Shown here in pieces: positions 8,736 through 15,721 of a stretch of 64,000 nt of DNA. The position numbers were made by a program, and so were the translations under genes. Source of the DNA: Luteolibacter rhizosphaerae (GTDB taxonomy: Bacteria > Verrucomicrobiota > Verrucomicrobiia > Verrucomicrobiales > Akkermansiaceae); the NCBI RefSeq assembly GCF_025950095.1, contig NZ_JAPDDR010000004.1:310001-374000 (forward strand). The letters run 5' to 3'. The notes under the pieces were generated by a model that was not told where the DNA came from, did not search any database, and was given only the letters and a program-made list of their open reading frames with translations. The number at the start of each line of letters is the position of its first letter. Within the stretch, counting starts at the first letter, position 1.

Positions 8736-9227
8736 TCAGTCCTTGAACAGGCGGCGCTGCATCGGATCGCGCGATGGTCGGCGCTCCAGTGCCTGGATCT
8801 CGCGGATGAATTCGCCAACATCCTCGAACTGCCGGTAAACGGAGACGTAGCGGACGTAGGCCACCGGATCGATCTGATGGAGCTTCTCCATCACCTTCGC
8901 TCCGATGTTCGAGGAGGGGACTTCGGACAGGTGGTCCTGATGGAGTTCCGTGAGGATCTCTTCCACGGCGCGATCGAGGCGATCCATGGAGACCGGGCGC
9001 TTCTCGCAGGCCTTGATCATGCCGCCGATGATCTTCTCGCGATGAATGGCTTCGCGGGTTCCATCCCGCTTCACCACGCGCAGTTCGGTGCGTTCGATCT
9101 GCTCGTAAGTGGTGTAGCGGTAGGTGCAGCCCAGGCATTCGCGGCGTCGGCGGATCGTGGTGCCGTCCTTCGACATCCGCGAGTCGAGCACCTTGTCCTT
9201 GAATGAACCGCATTGAACGCACCGCAT
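8736..9227 (-). CDS. nrdR: Transcriptional repressor NrdR
   Basis: A 163-residue regulator that represses ribonucleotide reductase genes in response to ATP/dATP. The N-terminal zinc ribbon has Cys3, Cys6, Cys31 and Cys34 (MRCVQCGS, then RRRRECLGC), and the ATP-cone domain follows from about residue 46 (LRVVKRDGTREAIHREKI) to 135. The length is standard (about 150-165). No nrd genes are in the window, so its targets lie elsewhere. It is the first gene of a minus-strand run and has its own promoter-like sequence upstream. Confidence 0.96.
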   Translation of the reverse strand: MRCVQCGSFKDKVLDSRMSKDGTTIRRRRECLGCTYRYTTYEQIERTELRVVKRDGTREAIHREKIIGGMIKACEKRPVSMDRLDRAVEEILTELHQDHLSEVPSSNIGAKVMEKLHQIDPVAYVRYVSVYRQFEDVGEFIREIQALERRPSRDPMQRRLFKD

Positions 9228-9251
9228 GAATCCCCGAAAAAGCTGACGCGC

Positions 9252-9280
9252 AGACTAAATACCACCCATGGCATGGTCAA
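9252..9280 (-). promoter_or_regulatory. Candidate sigma-70 promoter for nrdR
   Basis: On the minus strand TTGACC (9275-9280) is followed after 17 bases by TAGTCT (9252-9257), 24 bases before the nrdR start. ACTAAATA at 9254-9261 is repeated in inverted form at 9297-9304 and could be part of an operator. The -10 match is weak, so this is a candidate only. Confidence 0.35.
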
Positions 9281-9386
9281 CGTGAAAACTACGCAATATT
9301 TAGTAGATGGCCGCCGATGTTCGGGGAAGCTTTAACGATATTTCAAGAATCTTCCGGCATCGGTAAGCAAGCATGTGCCGAATTGC

Positions 9387-9421
9387 AAAAATGCCCGCTA
9401 CCATGGGTAGCGGGCATTTTC
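9387..9421 (-). terminator. Intrinsic terminator after the ThuA gene
   Basis: ATGCCCGCTACC (9391-9402) and GGTAGCGGGCAT (9406-9417) form a perfect 12-bp stem with a 3-base loop, flanked by A and T tracts on both sides. It lies 26 bases past the ThuA stop and upstream of nrdR, so it separates the two minus-strand units. Confidence 0.9.
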
Positions 9422-9446
9422 GTAAAGAGAATGATGGCGTCGGATC

Positions 9447-10427
9447 TTACTTCAGATCGGCAGGCTTCACGCCCTTCTTGAAGCCATCGAAGCCGAAATT
9501 GGTCGGCTCGTACTTGCCGACCGGCGCGGTATCGAGCTTGGCCGGAACCTTCAGGCCGGTGCCCCAGTAGACCGAGTTCGTGACGAAGCGGGCGAGACCG
9601 GGCGAAATGAAGTCGGTGGCGGCACCCATGGTGGTGCAGATGACCTTCTGGGTCTTGCCGCCGTCGAGCTTGCGCTCACGTACCCAAGCGACGGGCATCA
9701 TCGGTTCGTTCTTCTTGCCCTCCACCGCCTTATCCTCCGGCTTCATGCCGGCGATGACCTGACCGCGCAGGAGCACGGTGGCGTCATCGGGCAGCTTGGT
9801 CACGCCGTAGACATCGGTGGGGCCCCAGACATCTTCCACGCAGGTGAGCAGGGGATGGCTCTTGTTAGACTCCTCGATCACGCCGCGGGTGCTCTGGGAA
9901 CCGTGGTCGCCGTGGTGATTGATCCATGTCTCGCCGAGCACCTTCTTACCGAAGCCGCCATCGGAATTGAAGGACCAGGAGGCGTAGGGGCTGTCCTTCT
10001 TGCGGGTGTAGTTGAAGGCATGGGTGGAGGTGCGCATGCCGAGCAGCGGCTTGCCCGCTTCCACGTAGTCCACGATGTGCTTCATGTCCGCATCCGGGAG
10101 CTCGCGGAAGCGCAGGCCGAAGACGAGGAAGTCCGCGGAATCGATCGCGGCGAGGCCGGGGATATTCGTCTGCTCCTTCGGATTGATCTCACCGGAAGCC
10201 GGATCGATCGGGAAGAGCACGGTGCATTTGAAGCCGTGCTTTTCTGCCAGCATCTTGCCGAGCATCGGCAGTGCTTCCTCGGAGCGGTATTCTTCATCGC
10301 CGCTTACCAGTACCACGTGCTTGCCCTTGCCGGGGCCCTTGGAGCCCTCGAAGACCAGCCATGGATCATCGGCGAGAGCGGTGAGCGTGAGGGCAAGCGG
10401 AAGGAGTGTGCGGAACGCGGTCTTCAT
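9447..10427 (-). CDS. Secreted ThuA-like domain protein
   Basis: A 326-residue protein with a signal peptide (MKTAFRTLLPLALTLTALA). The mature part matches the ThuA fold, a class-I glutamine-amidotransferase-like domain common in PVC bacteria: KHVVLVSGDEEYRSEEALPML near 37-57, DSADFLVFGLRFRELPD around 97-113, GKPLLGMRTSTHAF near 128-141 and WINHHGDHG around 169. ThuA-like proteins are often linked to sugar use, but the biochemical role is not settled. The stop is followed by a strong terminator and the EEP-family lipoprotein gene is upstream. Confidence 0.85.
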   Translation of the reverse strand: MKTAFRTLLPLALTLTALADDPWLVFEGSKGPGKGKHVVLVSGDEEYRSEEALPMLGKMLAEKHGFKCTVLFPIDPASGEINPKEQTNIPGLAAIDSADFLVFGLRFRELPDADMKHIVDYVEAGKPLLGMRTSTHAFNYTRKKDSPYASWSFNSDGGFGKKVLGETWINHHGDHGSQSTRGVIEESNKSHPLLTCVEDVWGPTDVYGVTKLPDDATVLLRGQVIAGMKPEDKAVEGKKNEPMMPVAWVRERKLDGGKTQKVICTTMGAATDFISPGLARFVTNSVYWGTGLKVPAKLDTAPVGKYEPTNFGFDGFKKGVKPADLK

Positions 10428-10523
10428 CGGTTTTCGGAATACCGCGCAGCCAAGCGCCTTCTTGCCACGGACGCAAGGTCTCCGCAGGAAAACGCAGAAA
10501 AGACCGAAAAACCAAACAGGTTC

Positions 10524-11474
10524 TCAAGGCCAACTGACCGTCGCCCACACCGGGAAATGATCGGAGGGACGCTCCTCGATCCGGGGGGCGCGCTGGATGC
10601 CGGTGGCCTCCACCTTGGCACCATGCGAGACCAGGATGTGATCGATGCGCGGCCACGCCTCCTGTAGCTCCCGCCAGAGATGCAGGGTCTGCTGGCTGCG
10701 GCCGCCGGGCGGCACCTTCACGCGGAAGACATCGGTGAGCGGGCTCTGCAGCGGCTGCACCGCGGCACCGGAGAGACTCACCTTCCTGCCGGTGAAATAG
10801 CCGAAGGCCGGGTTCGCATCGGCGGCATTGAAGTCACCCAAAAGGACGACAGGGTCATCCGTGAACTGGCGCGCATTGATGCGCTGCGAGATCAGCACCG
10901 CGGCGCGCTCGCGGGAGGGTTGGTTGCGGTGGTCCCAGTGCGTGTTGAAGACGTAGAAGGCCTTCGAGCTGGCGCGATCGATCAAGCGCATCCAGGTGAC
11001 CACGCGCGGGTAGCTATTCCCCCAGTTCATGGAGCCCGGCTTGTCCGGAGTATCGGAGAGCCAGAAGGTGCCTTGTTCGGTGATGTCCGGCTCGAAGCGA
11101 TCGCGGCGGTAGAAGATGGCGGCATACTCGCCCTTGCGATCGCCATCATCCCGACCCACGCCGTAGAAGCCGTAATCGGTGAGCGAGGCCTGGAGATCGG
11201 CGCACTGGCCATGCAGGGCCTCCTGCACGCCCATCACATCCGCATTCATGCCGCGGATGGTCTTCGTGACGCGGCCGATGCGATTCGGCCAGGCACGCCA
11301 GCCGATGTCGCTATCGCCCTCGTAGCGGATGTTGAAGGTGGCGAGGGTGAGGCGGAGTTGGCCGCTTTCTTCCACACTCACGGCCCTGCGCGGTGCTTCT
11401 CTCCGGCAGCCGGGAAGGAGCAGGAGGCAGAGGCCTCCGAGCAGTGTGGCAATGGCTTTGGTGGTCCCCCTCAT
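10524..11474 (-). CDS. Endonuclease/exonuclease/phosphatase family lipoprotein
   Basis: About 316 residues. The chosen ATG at 11474 gives a lipoprotein signal, MRGTTKAIATLLGGLCLLLLPGC, with the lipobox LPGC; the frame upstream of it has no signal features. The mature protein has the EEP fold: LRLTLATFNIRYEG (the Asn of motif I), VMGVQEAL (catalytic Glu), NTHWDHR, VVLLGDFNAAD and the closing SDHFPVWATV with the catalytic Asp-His. This is a metal-dependent phosphodiesterase fold; in secreted bacterial members the substrate may be DNA, phospholipid or inositol phosphate. Confidence 0.88.
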   Translation of the reverse strand: MRGTTKAIATLLGGLCLLLLPGCRREAPRRAVSVEESGQLRLTLATFNIRYEGDSDIGWRAWPNRIGRVTKTIRGMNADVMGVQEALHGQCADLQASLTDYGFYGVGRDDGDRKGEYAAIFYRRDRFEPDITEQGTFWLSDTPDKPGSMNWGNSYPRVVTWMRLIDRASSKAFYVFNTHWDHRNQPSRERAAVLISQRINARQFTDDPVVLLGDFNAADANPAFGYFTGRKVSLSGAAVQPLQSPLTDVFRVKVPPGGRSQQTLHLWRELQEAWPRIDHILVSHGAKVEATGIQRAPRIEERPSDHFPVWATVSWP

Positions 11475-11568
11475 GTGGCGTCGTCTCGATCCCGCTACAG
11501 CATTGCGGCGCTTCGTGTGAGAAGCGCCGCAGCGAAGTCTGCTTGTGTGTCCTTGTCGCGGCTCTCGC

Positions 11569-12774
11569 TTAGCGCACCTCGACTGTGGCACCCGGACGGA
11601 TCAGGGTGGGGATACGGATGGCATCCCAATTCGCGAGGCGGATGCAACCGGCGCTGCGGGCGCGGCCGATCGTCTCCGGATCCGAGGTGCCGTGGAGGCC
11701 GATGCCGGGGCGGCTGAGACCATTCCAGATGATACCCACCGGGCTATTCGGGCCGGGCGGGATGTTGAGCGCGTTGTTGCTGCGCTTGCCGGTTTCGAGC
11801 AGGGACTTGTCGAAGCGCCAGACCGGGAGCTCCACGCTGTTGTTGAGCTTCCAAGTGCCGTAGTGGATGAACTGCGGCTTGCCCGGGGTGATGGGGAAAG
11901 AGGCGACCAAGGCGCGGTTCGCGATCGGCTTGGGCTTCACCAGCACGGGCTTGTCGGAGACGACTTCCTCCTCCTCGACGAGCAGGGCCGGCGGTGCGCC
12001 TTCGAAGATTCGGACTTGGTTCTTCTTGGTATCCACCACGGCGTGGCGCTCGGACATGACCGGATCCGCCTCGTAGCGCTTGCCGGTGATCTCCTCGATG
12101 CGGAAGGGCTTCACGTTCGGCACGATGAGGGTCTGGCCGGGCTTCACGCCCCAGGTGTTCTTGCTGCCATTGATCTCCAGCACGAACTCGACATCCGTGT
12201 GGAAGCGCTCGGACATGAACTCGGCGATGCTGCGGTAGCTCATGCGCTTCGCCTGCGCCTGCGCGGCGCGGTTGTGGGAGAGGCCGGTATTGACCCACTT
12301 CGGCGCGACTTCCGGCACGATGGCGGTGGCGAAGGGGTGCGGCACGGCCTTGCGCGCGGCTTCCATGATCGGGCCGAGATCGCCGGTGGAGTGACCGTGC
12401 ACTTCGTTCCAAGAATCCACCGCCTGAACGGTGAAGCGGCCGGGCTTCCCGTCGATCACGCCGGGGCCGAAATTCGATTGATCGAGGAAGATCTGGAGGC
12501 GGACGGCGTCCTCGCCGGTGGGCAGGTTCGCGATGTCCGCCGGGGCGTCGGTCTTCACGTTCGTCTTCGGCAGCGGGACCTTCACCGAGCCGAGGGGCAG
12601 GGGAGTGATCTCCGCGGCAGGAGCGGGGGGCGTGACCGGGGCGGTAGGCAGGGCCTCCGTCTTTTCCGGGGTGATCTCAGAGGGATCCACGGGCAATGCG
12701 CGAAGAGCCTGCTCTTCGGCAAGGACGGGGCATGCGGCGGCAATGAAAGCGAGGGCGAGCGATTTCCGGAACAT
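11569..12774 (-). CDS. L,D-transpeptidase (YkuD) with peptidoglycan-binding region
   Basis: A 401-residue exported protein with a signal peptide (MFRKSLALAFIAAACPVLA). Residues about 90-125 (VRLQIFLDQSNFGPGVIDG) look like a peptidoglycan-binding repeat, and NTWGVKPGQTLIVPN near 210 resembles a LysM-type element. The YkuD catalytic domain is at the end: GLHGTSDPETIG with His361, then SAGCIRLANWDA with Cys377 and Arg379, which is the HG...S-x-GC-x-R signature. Such enzymes make 3-3 cross-links or anchor proteins to murein. It precedes the EEP lipoprotein gene by 94 bases on the same strand. Confidence 0.92.
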   Translation of the reverse strand: MFRKSLALAFIAAACPVLAEEQALRALPVDPSEITPEKTEALPTAPVTPPAPAAEITPLPLGSVKVPLPKTNVKTDAPADIANLPTGEDAVRLQIFLDQSNFGPGVIDGKPGRFTVQAVDSWNEVHGHSTGDLGPIMEAARKAVPHPFATAIVPEVAPKWVNTGLSHNRAAQAQAKRMSYRSIAEFMSERFHTDVEFVLEINGSKNTWGVKPGQTLIVPNVKPFRIEEITGKRYEADPVMSERHAVVDTKKNQVRIFEGAPPALLVEEEEVVSDKPVLVKPKPIANRALVASFPITPGKPQFIHYGTWKLNNSVELPVWRFDKSLLETGKRSNNALNIPPGPNSPVGIIWNGLSRPGIGLHGTSDPETIGRARSAGCIRLANWDAIRIPTLIRPGATVEVR

Positions 12775-12918
12775 CTTCGGTATTTCTGAAGGTCGGGACG
12801 CGGGGACTATTCCAGAAACCCCCGAATTGTCACGCCGGGAAGCCTAACGGTTTTCAACGGCTTGCAGCCGCCCGGGGGGTGATGCGGGGCCCGGATGAAA
12901 AAGCTCTCAAATTCCGCA

Positions 12919-12947
12919 TTGCCAAACCAAAATCCGGACCCTAGCGT
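12919..12947 (+). promoter_or_regulatory. Candidate promoter for the tRNA-Gln pair
   Basis: TTGCCA (12919-12924), a 17-base spacer and TAGCGT (12942-12947) lie 20 bases before the first tRNA. The -35 is good and the -10 weak. Confidence 0.35.
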
Positions 12948-12966
12948 CCGCGCTCCGACGCCGAAG

Positions 12967-13037
12967 AGCCCCTTGGTGTAATGGTAACACTACGGATTTT
13001 GATTCCGTCTTTCCAGGTTCGAGTCCTGGGGGGGCTG
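12967..13037 (+). tRNA. tRNA-Gln (anticodon UUG)
   Basis: A 71-base cloverleaf. AGCCCCT at the 5' end pairs with GGGGGCT at 13030-13036; the anticodon arm is ACGGA-TTTTGAT-TCCGT, with TTG in the middle of the loop; the T arm is CCAGG-TTCGAGT-CCTGG. The 3' CCA is not encoded (GCTC follows), so it would have to be added afterwards. Confidence 0.95.
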
Positions 13038-13066
13038 CTCTTCTGAAGAGAGCATGGCTGGCCAAC

Positions 13067-13140
13067 AGTCCTGTAGTGTAACGGTAGCACAACAGATTCT
13101 GACTCTGTTCGTCTTGGTTCGAATCCAGGCAGGACTGCCA
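13067..13140 (+). tRNA. tRNA-Gln (anticodon CUG)
   Basis: AGTCCTG pairs with CAGGACT (13130-13136); the anticodon arm is ACAGA-TTCTGAC-TCTGT with CTG, and the T arm ends in TTCGAAT-CCAGG. Unlike its neighbour 30 bases upstream, this gene encodes the terminal CCA (13138-13140). Both Gln isoacceptors are probably in one transcript. Confidence 0.95.
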
Positions 13141-13163
13141 CTCGCTTCATTCACTTAGATGAA

Positions 13164-13727
13164 TTGCGGCCGCACGAGAGGAAGGGCATTGGGTCCCTCA
13201 GCTTTATTTTGGGAGCGGCTTCCTTGTTTGCTGGGATACTGATTGGCTTAAACGCGTTTCTAGGCGAGGGCCCCAAGTTCTCTACCCTAGGCGCGGACCC
13301 GAAATTCTTGATGAAGGTCAGCTATTCACCGGGTCACGAGGATTCCTCCAACATCCATTCGATCGAGATTCTTCGCAATGGAGATGCCAGGCTGCAGCGC
13401 TACGACAAACAGACCCGCCAGGTGGAAGTGGTGTTGCTCAAGCCAAAGAATGCAGAGGCAATTCGCCGCTACTGTGAGTTGATGAGCCACGGGGATTCGG
13501 AGGTGGTTGGTGTAGCCATCGGCTTCCCCCACATCTCCGTTTGGATATCTTCTCATGGAGTACATCCTACGAGAACCCTTCAATTTTCGACCGCCGTCAG
13601 CGAGGCACCTTTCCTATGGGTGGATCGGCATGCGCGACGTCAGGTAGGGGATGACTTTTTCAAGACTCAGGCCTTTGAAGTCGAATTCGCGAAGCAACTC
13701 GGGGCGCTCTTGAAGGAGTATGAGTAG
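13164..13727 (+). CDS. Hypothetical protein with one N-terminal membrane segment
   Basis: 187 residues read from a TTG at 13164, 23 bases behind the second tRNA. A hydrophobic segment (SFILGAASLFAGILIGLNAFL, about 12-33) is followed by a soluble domain with alternating beta-like stretches (IHSIEILRNGDARLQRYDKQ). I do not recognise the family. No ATG is available before residue 50, which makes the TTG start likely but not certain. It is convergent with the membrane paralogue at 13770. Confidence 0.6.
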   Translation: MRPHERKGIGSLSFILGAASLFAGILIGLNAFLGEGPKFSTLGADPKFLMKVSYSPGHEDSSNIHSIEILRNGDARLQRYDKQTRQVEVVLLKPKNAEAIRRYCELMSHGDSEVVGVAIGFPHISVWISSHGVHPTRTLQFSTAVSEAPFLWVDRHARRQVGDDFFKTQAFEVEFAKQLGALLKEYE

Positions 13728-13769
13728 GAGGCGAGCTTGCTTGGCGATTGCTGCGGTCCGGGGCCGTTA

Positions 13770-14279
13770 TCAGGTCTGAGTGCTGCCACGAAGGAGAGGT
13801 GTTGTCTCCGCGGCCTTGTTTCTTCGTTTCGCTCGCCAGAGCAGCAGGATGGACCATAACAGAGCGAAGGCAAGAAGGTGGAGCCAGAAAGGAATGCTGA
13901 GCAGCCAGTCACGGTCCGTCCGGTACATCATGTTCATCGCATCTGATTCCCGCGGCGTCATGGGGGCTCCGTCGGATTTGGTTGCGTAGGATTGCCGCGT
14001 TTTGGGATCGGCGTGCTCGATGCCGCCCCGGATGAAATGGGGAGCCGGGAACAGTCGAGAGATCGGTCTGCTGTAATCGTTCCGGAAGAACTCCCAGCCA
14101 GGACGGCGCCCTGAAGGACGATAGGTAAAGCTCAGCGCACCGCCTTGGCTCTCCATCATGCAGGACCCCCACATCGGTTGGGTCGTAGACTTCAACGAGT
14201 CCCACCATGCCCAGCAGATGAATACCATCATGAGGATGCCGGACCAGAAGGTGATGGAGCGGTGCAGGGCGAGCTTCAC
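13770..14279 (-). CDS. Small two-helix membrane protein, copy A of a tandem pair
   Basis: 169 residues from the GTG at 14279. This start is preferred because the protein then begins KLALHRSITFWSGILMMVF, which is almost identical to the beginning of the neighbouring gene at 14487-14966. It has a membrane helix at each end: residues about 8-25 and a C-terminal helix (WLHLLAFALLWSILLLWRAKRR), which again matches the neighbour. The extracytoplasmic middle part differs strongly between the two. The function is unknown. The pair probably arose by duplication, with the loop diverging. Confidence 0.65.
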   Translation of the reverse strand: MKLALHRSITFWSGILMMVFICWAWWDSLKSTTQPMWGSCMMESQGGALSFTYRPSGRRPGWEFFRNDYSRPISRLFPAPHFIRGGIEHADPKTRQSYATKSDGAPMTPRESDAMNMMYRTDRDWLLSIPFWLHLLAFALLWSILLLWRAKRRNKAAETTPLLRGSTQT

Positions 14280-14453
14280 GAGACGAGATTCGGGGGTCTG
14301 CAAGAGATCGCGGCAAGGATCATCCTCCGAGGATGTGCCAACAAGAGTATCGAGATCGGGTTGCTCAGAACGCTGGGGCCCTTGCGGACGCCGCTGGACA
14401 GCACACCCCGATCCCGATGGCAAAAGAGTAACTACGCGAGAGAATGGCGGGCA

Positions 14454-14486
14454 ACAAAAGACCCGCTGCTTCCCGTCGGAGCGGGT
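14454..14486 (-). terminator. Terminator-like hairpin after membrane protein copy B
   Basis: ACCCGCT (14461-14467) pairs with AGCGGGT (14480-14486), directly past the stop codon, and the minus strand continues with CTTTTGTT. It would separate the two paralogues into different transcripts. Confidence 0.55.
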
Positions 14487-14966
14487 TCACTTTGCGATAC
14501 TTGTCGCCCTTTTCCTCCGTTTCGCCCGCCAGAGCAGGAGGGCGGACCATGGGAGGGCTACGGATAGAAGGACGAGCCAATGGGGAATAAAAACAGCGCA
14601 ATCAAAGCCTGTCCTCGTTCCGGTGGAGAAGTTCGTCGTGCCAGTTGGCCACTGCCATGGGGAAGGAATGCGGGGAAGATGTAGTTCCTTTGGAGTAGCA
14701 AAATAGATATCCCATCTTACCGGGCGCATCTCAACCAACTGCCACTCTTTCTGGACTAGGGTGAACCCTTTTCGACTCCTCGCGCTCCAGTCCTTCTCCG
14801 CCGCATTGTATCTTAAGATGACTCCGGTCCCGCCATGCTCTCCGCGAATACGCCCAAGGCATAAGGTGCCGTTGTTCGTCATCGAATGCCACCAACCCCA
14901 AGCGATAAACCCCATGAGGAGTACGCCGGACCAGAAGGTGATGGAACGGTGTAGGGCGAGCTTCAC
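14487..14966 (-). CDS. Small two-helix membrane protein, copy B of a tandem pair
   Basis: 159 residues beginning MKLALHRSITFWSGVLLMGF, with a C-terminal helix LVLLSVALPWSALLLWRAKRRKR. These two ends match copy A at 13770-14279, also at the DNA level: the first 50 or so bases of coding sequence are nearly the same. The middle (GEHGGTGVILRYNAAEKDWSA onward) shares little except the Gly/Tyr-rich start of the loop. No known family is recognised. The topology suggests both ends at the membrane with a loop of about 100 residues outside. Confidence 0.7.
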   Translation of the reverse strand: MKLALHRSITFWSGVLLMGFIAWGWWHSMTNNGTLCLGRIRGEHGGTGVILRYNAAEKDWSARSRKGFTLVQKEWQLVEMRPVRWDIYFATPKELHLPRIPSPWQWPTGTTNFSTGTRTGFDCAVFIPHWLVLLSVALPWSALLLWRAKRRKRATSIAK

Positions 14967-15083
14967 GGCGAAGTTATGGCAGCGCTCGAAGGAAAGAGAA
15001 GCTCCGCCTCACTACGGGGATGGATGGCACAAGTGCGCGAGTTGAGGAGTTGATGTCGGCGGCTATTCATGATCGGATGAGGG

Positions 15084-15500
15084 ATGAAGCGTTTCCTCCC
15101 CTTGTTCCTGATCCTGCTGGCGAGTGCCTTCTCGGCCGAGATCTTCACCGCGACGCCGGCGAAGGCTTCCGACAAGGAGAACACCACGCTGCGCGGGGTG
15201 ATCAACGAGTTCTCCTTTCCGGTGCCCGACGAGGTCGAACTGGGCACGACCCAGAGTGCCTGGGTGCTGGCAACACCCAATGAGGTGGAGTGCGAAGGAA
15301 AGATCGCGGATGAAGATGAAGCGGTGAAAGCAAAGCTCGATCTGTTCCATCTCGTGGTGTCCGAGGAGTTGCAGGGGAAGATCGCCAAGTTCCGCGGGAA
15401 GCCGGTGGAGATCACGGGCCGGATCATCCCGGCGCACACGCGGCATCACCGCACGGCCTTTCTCTTCCATGTCGAGGGCGTTAAGGAGCTGGGCAAGTGA
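15084..15500 (+). CDS. Secreted DUF4431-like protein
   Basis: 138 residues with a signal peptide (MKRFLPLFLILLASAFSA). The mature part starts with a beta-rich stretch (TLRGVINEFSF) and ends with the pattern FRGKPVEITGRIIPAHTRHHRT, which resembles the DUF4431 motif (GK-V-x-TG-x-L-x-HA-HHHT) found in small secreted proteins. Function unknown; the His cluster could bind a metal, which is only a suggestion. Confidence 0.65.
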   Translation: MKRFLPLFLILLASAFSAEIFTATPAKASDKENTTLRGVINEFSFPVPDEVELGTTQSAWVLATPNEVECEGKIADEDEAVKAKLDLFHLVVSEELQGKIAKFRGKPVEITGRIIPAHTRHHRTAFLFHVEGVKELGK

Positions 15501-15534
15501 GGGGTAGCTGCGTGTGGTTCGTGCAGAGTCACTT

Positions 15535-15578
15535 CTAACACGGGATCACGTAGCTGTCGTAAATCTACGAAGTGTTAG
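15535..15578. promoter_or_regulatory. Interrupted dyad upstream of a microprotein gene
   Basis: CTAACAC (15535-15541) and GTGTTAG (15572-15578) are perfect inverted copies; inside them CGTAG and CTACG repeat the symmetry. There is no T tract, so it is not a normal terminator. It ends 12 bases before the microprotein start and may be an operator or RNA structure. Confidence 0.3.
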
Positions 15579-15590
15579 GGTGTGGTCCTC

Positions 15591-15704
15591 ATGACTCGCG
15601 ATCTCCCTCCAGTAACCCGCGTCGAGAAGGTCTGTGTGGCCTTGCTCGCGCTCGTCTCCGTCTCCGCGCTCATCGCCTCCGGCTGGCACATGATGGTCCA
15701 TTGA
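15591..15704 (+). CDS. 37-residue single-helix membrane microprotein
   Basis: ATG at 15591 to TGA at 15702 encodes a short protein: MTRDLPPVTRVEKV, then a hydrophobic stretch CVALLALVSVSALIASGW and a short HMMVH tail. The clean signal-anchor profile and the compact position between two genes support it, but there is no homologue I can name and the ribosome-binding site is weak. It is convergent with the PilT-like gene, 17 bases apart. Confidence 0.4.
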   Translation: MTRDLPPVTRVEKVCVALLALVSVSALIASGWHMMVH

Positions 15705-15721
15705 TTGGCTGGTAATGGATC

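Noticed and set aside
12907-13150. Minus-strand open frames reading PGFEPRRTESESVVLPLH-like text
   Set aside because: This is the known false translation of the antisense strand of tRNA genes; both frames cover the two tRNA-Gln genes.
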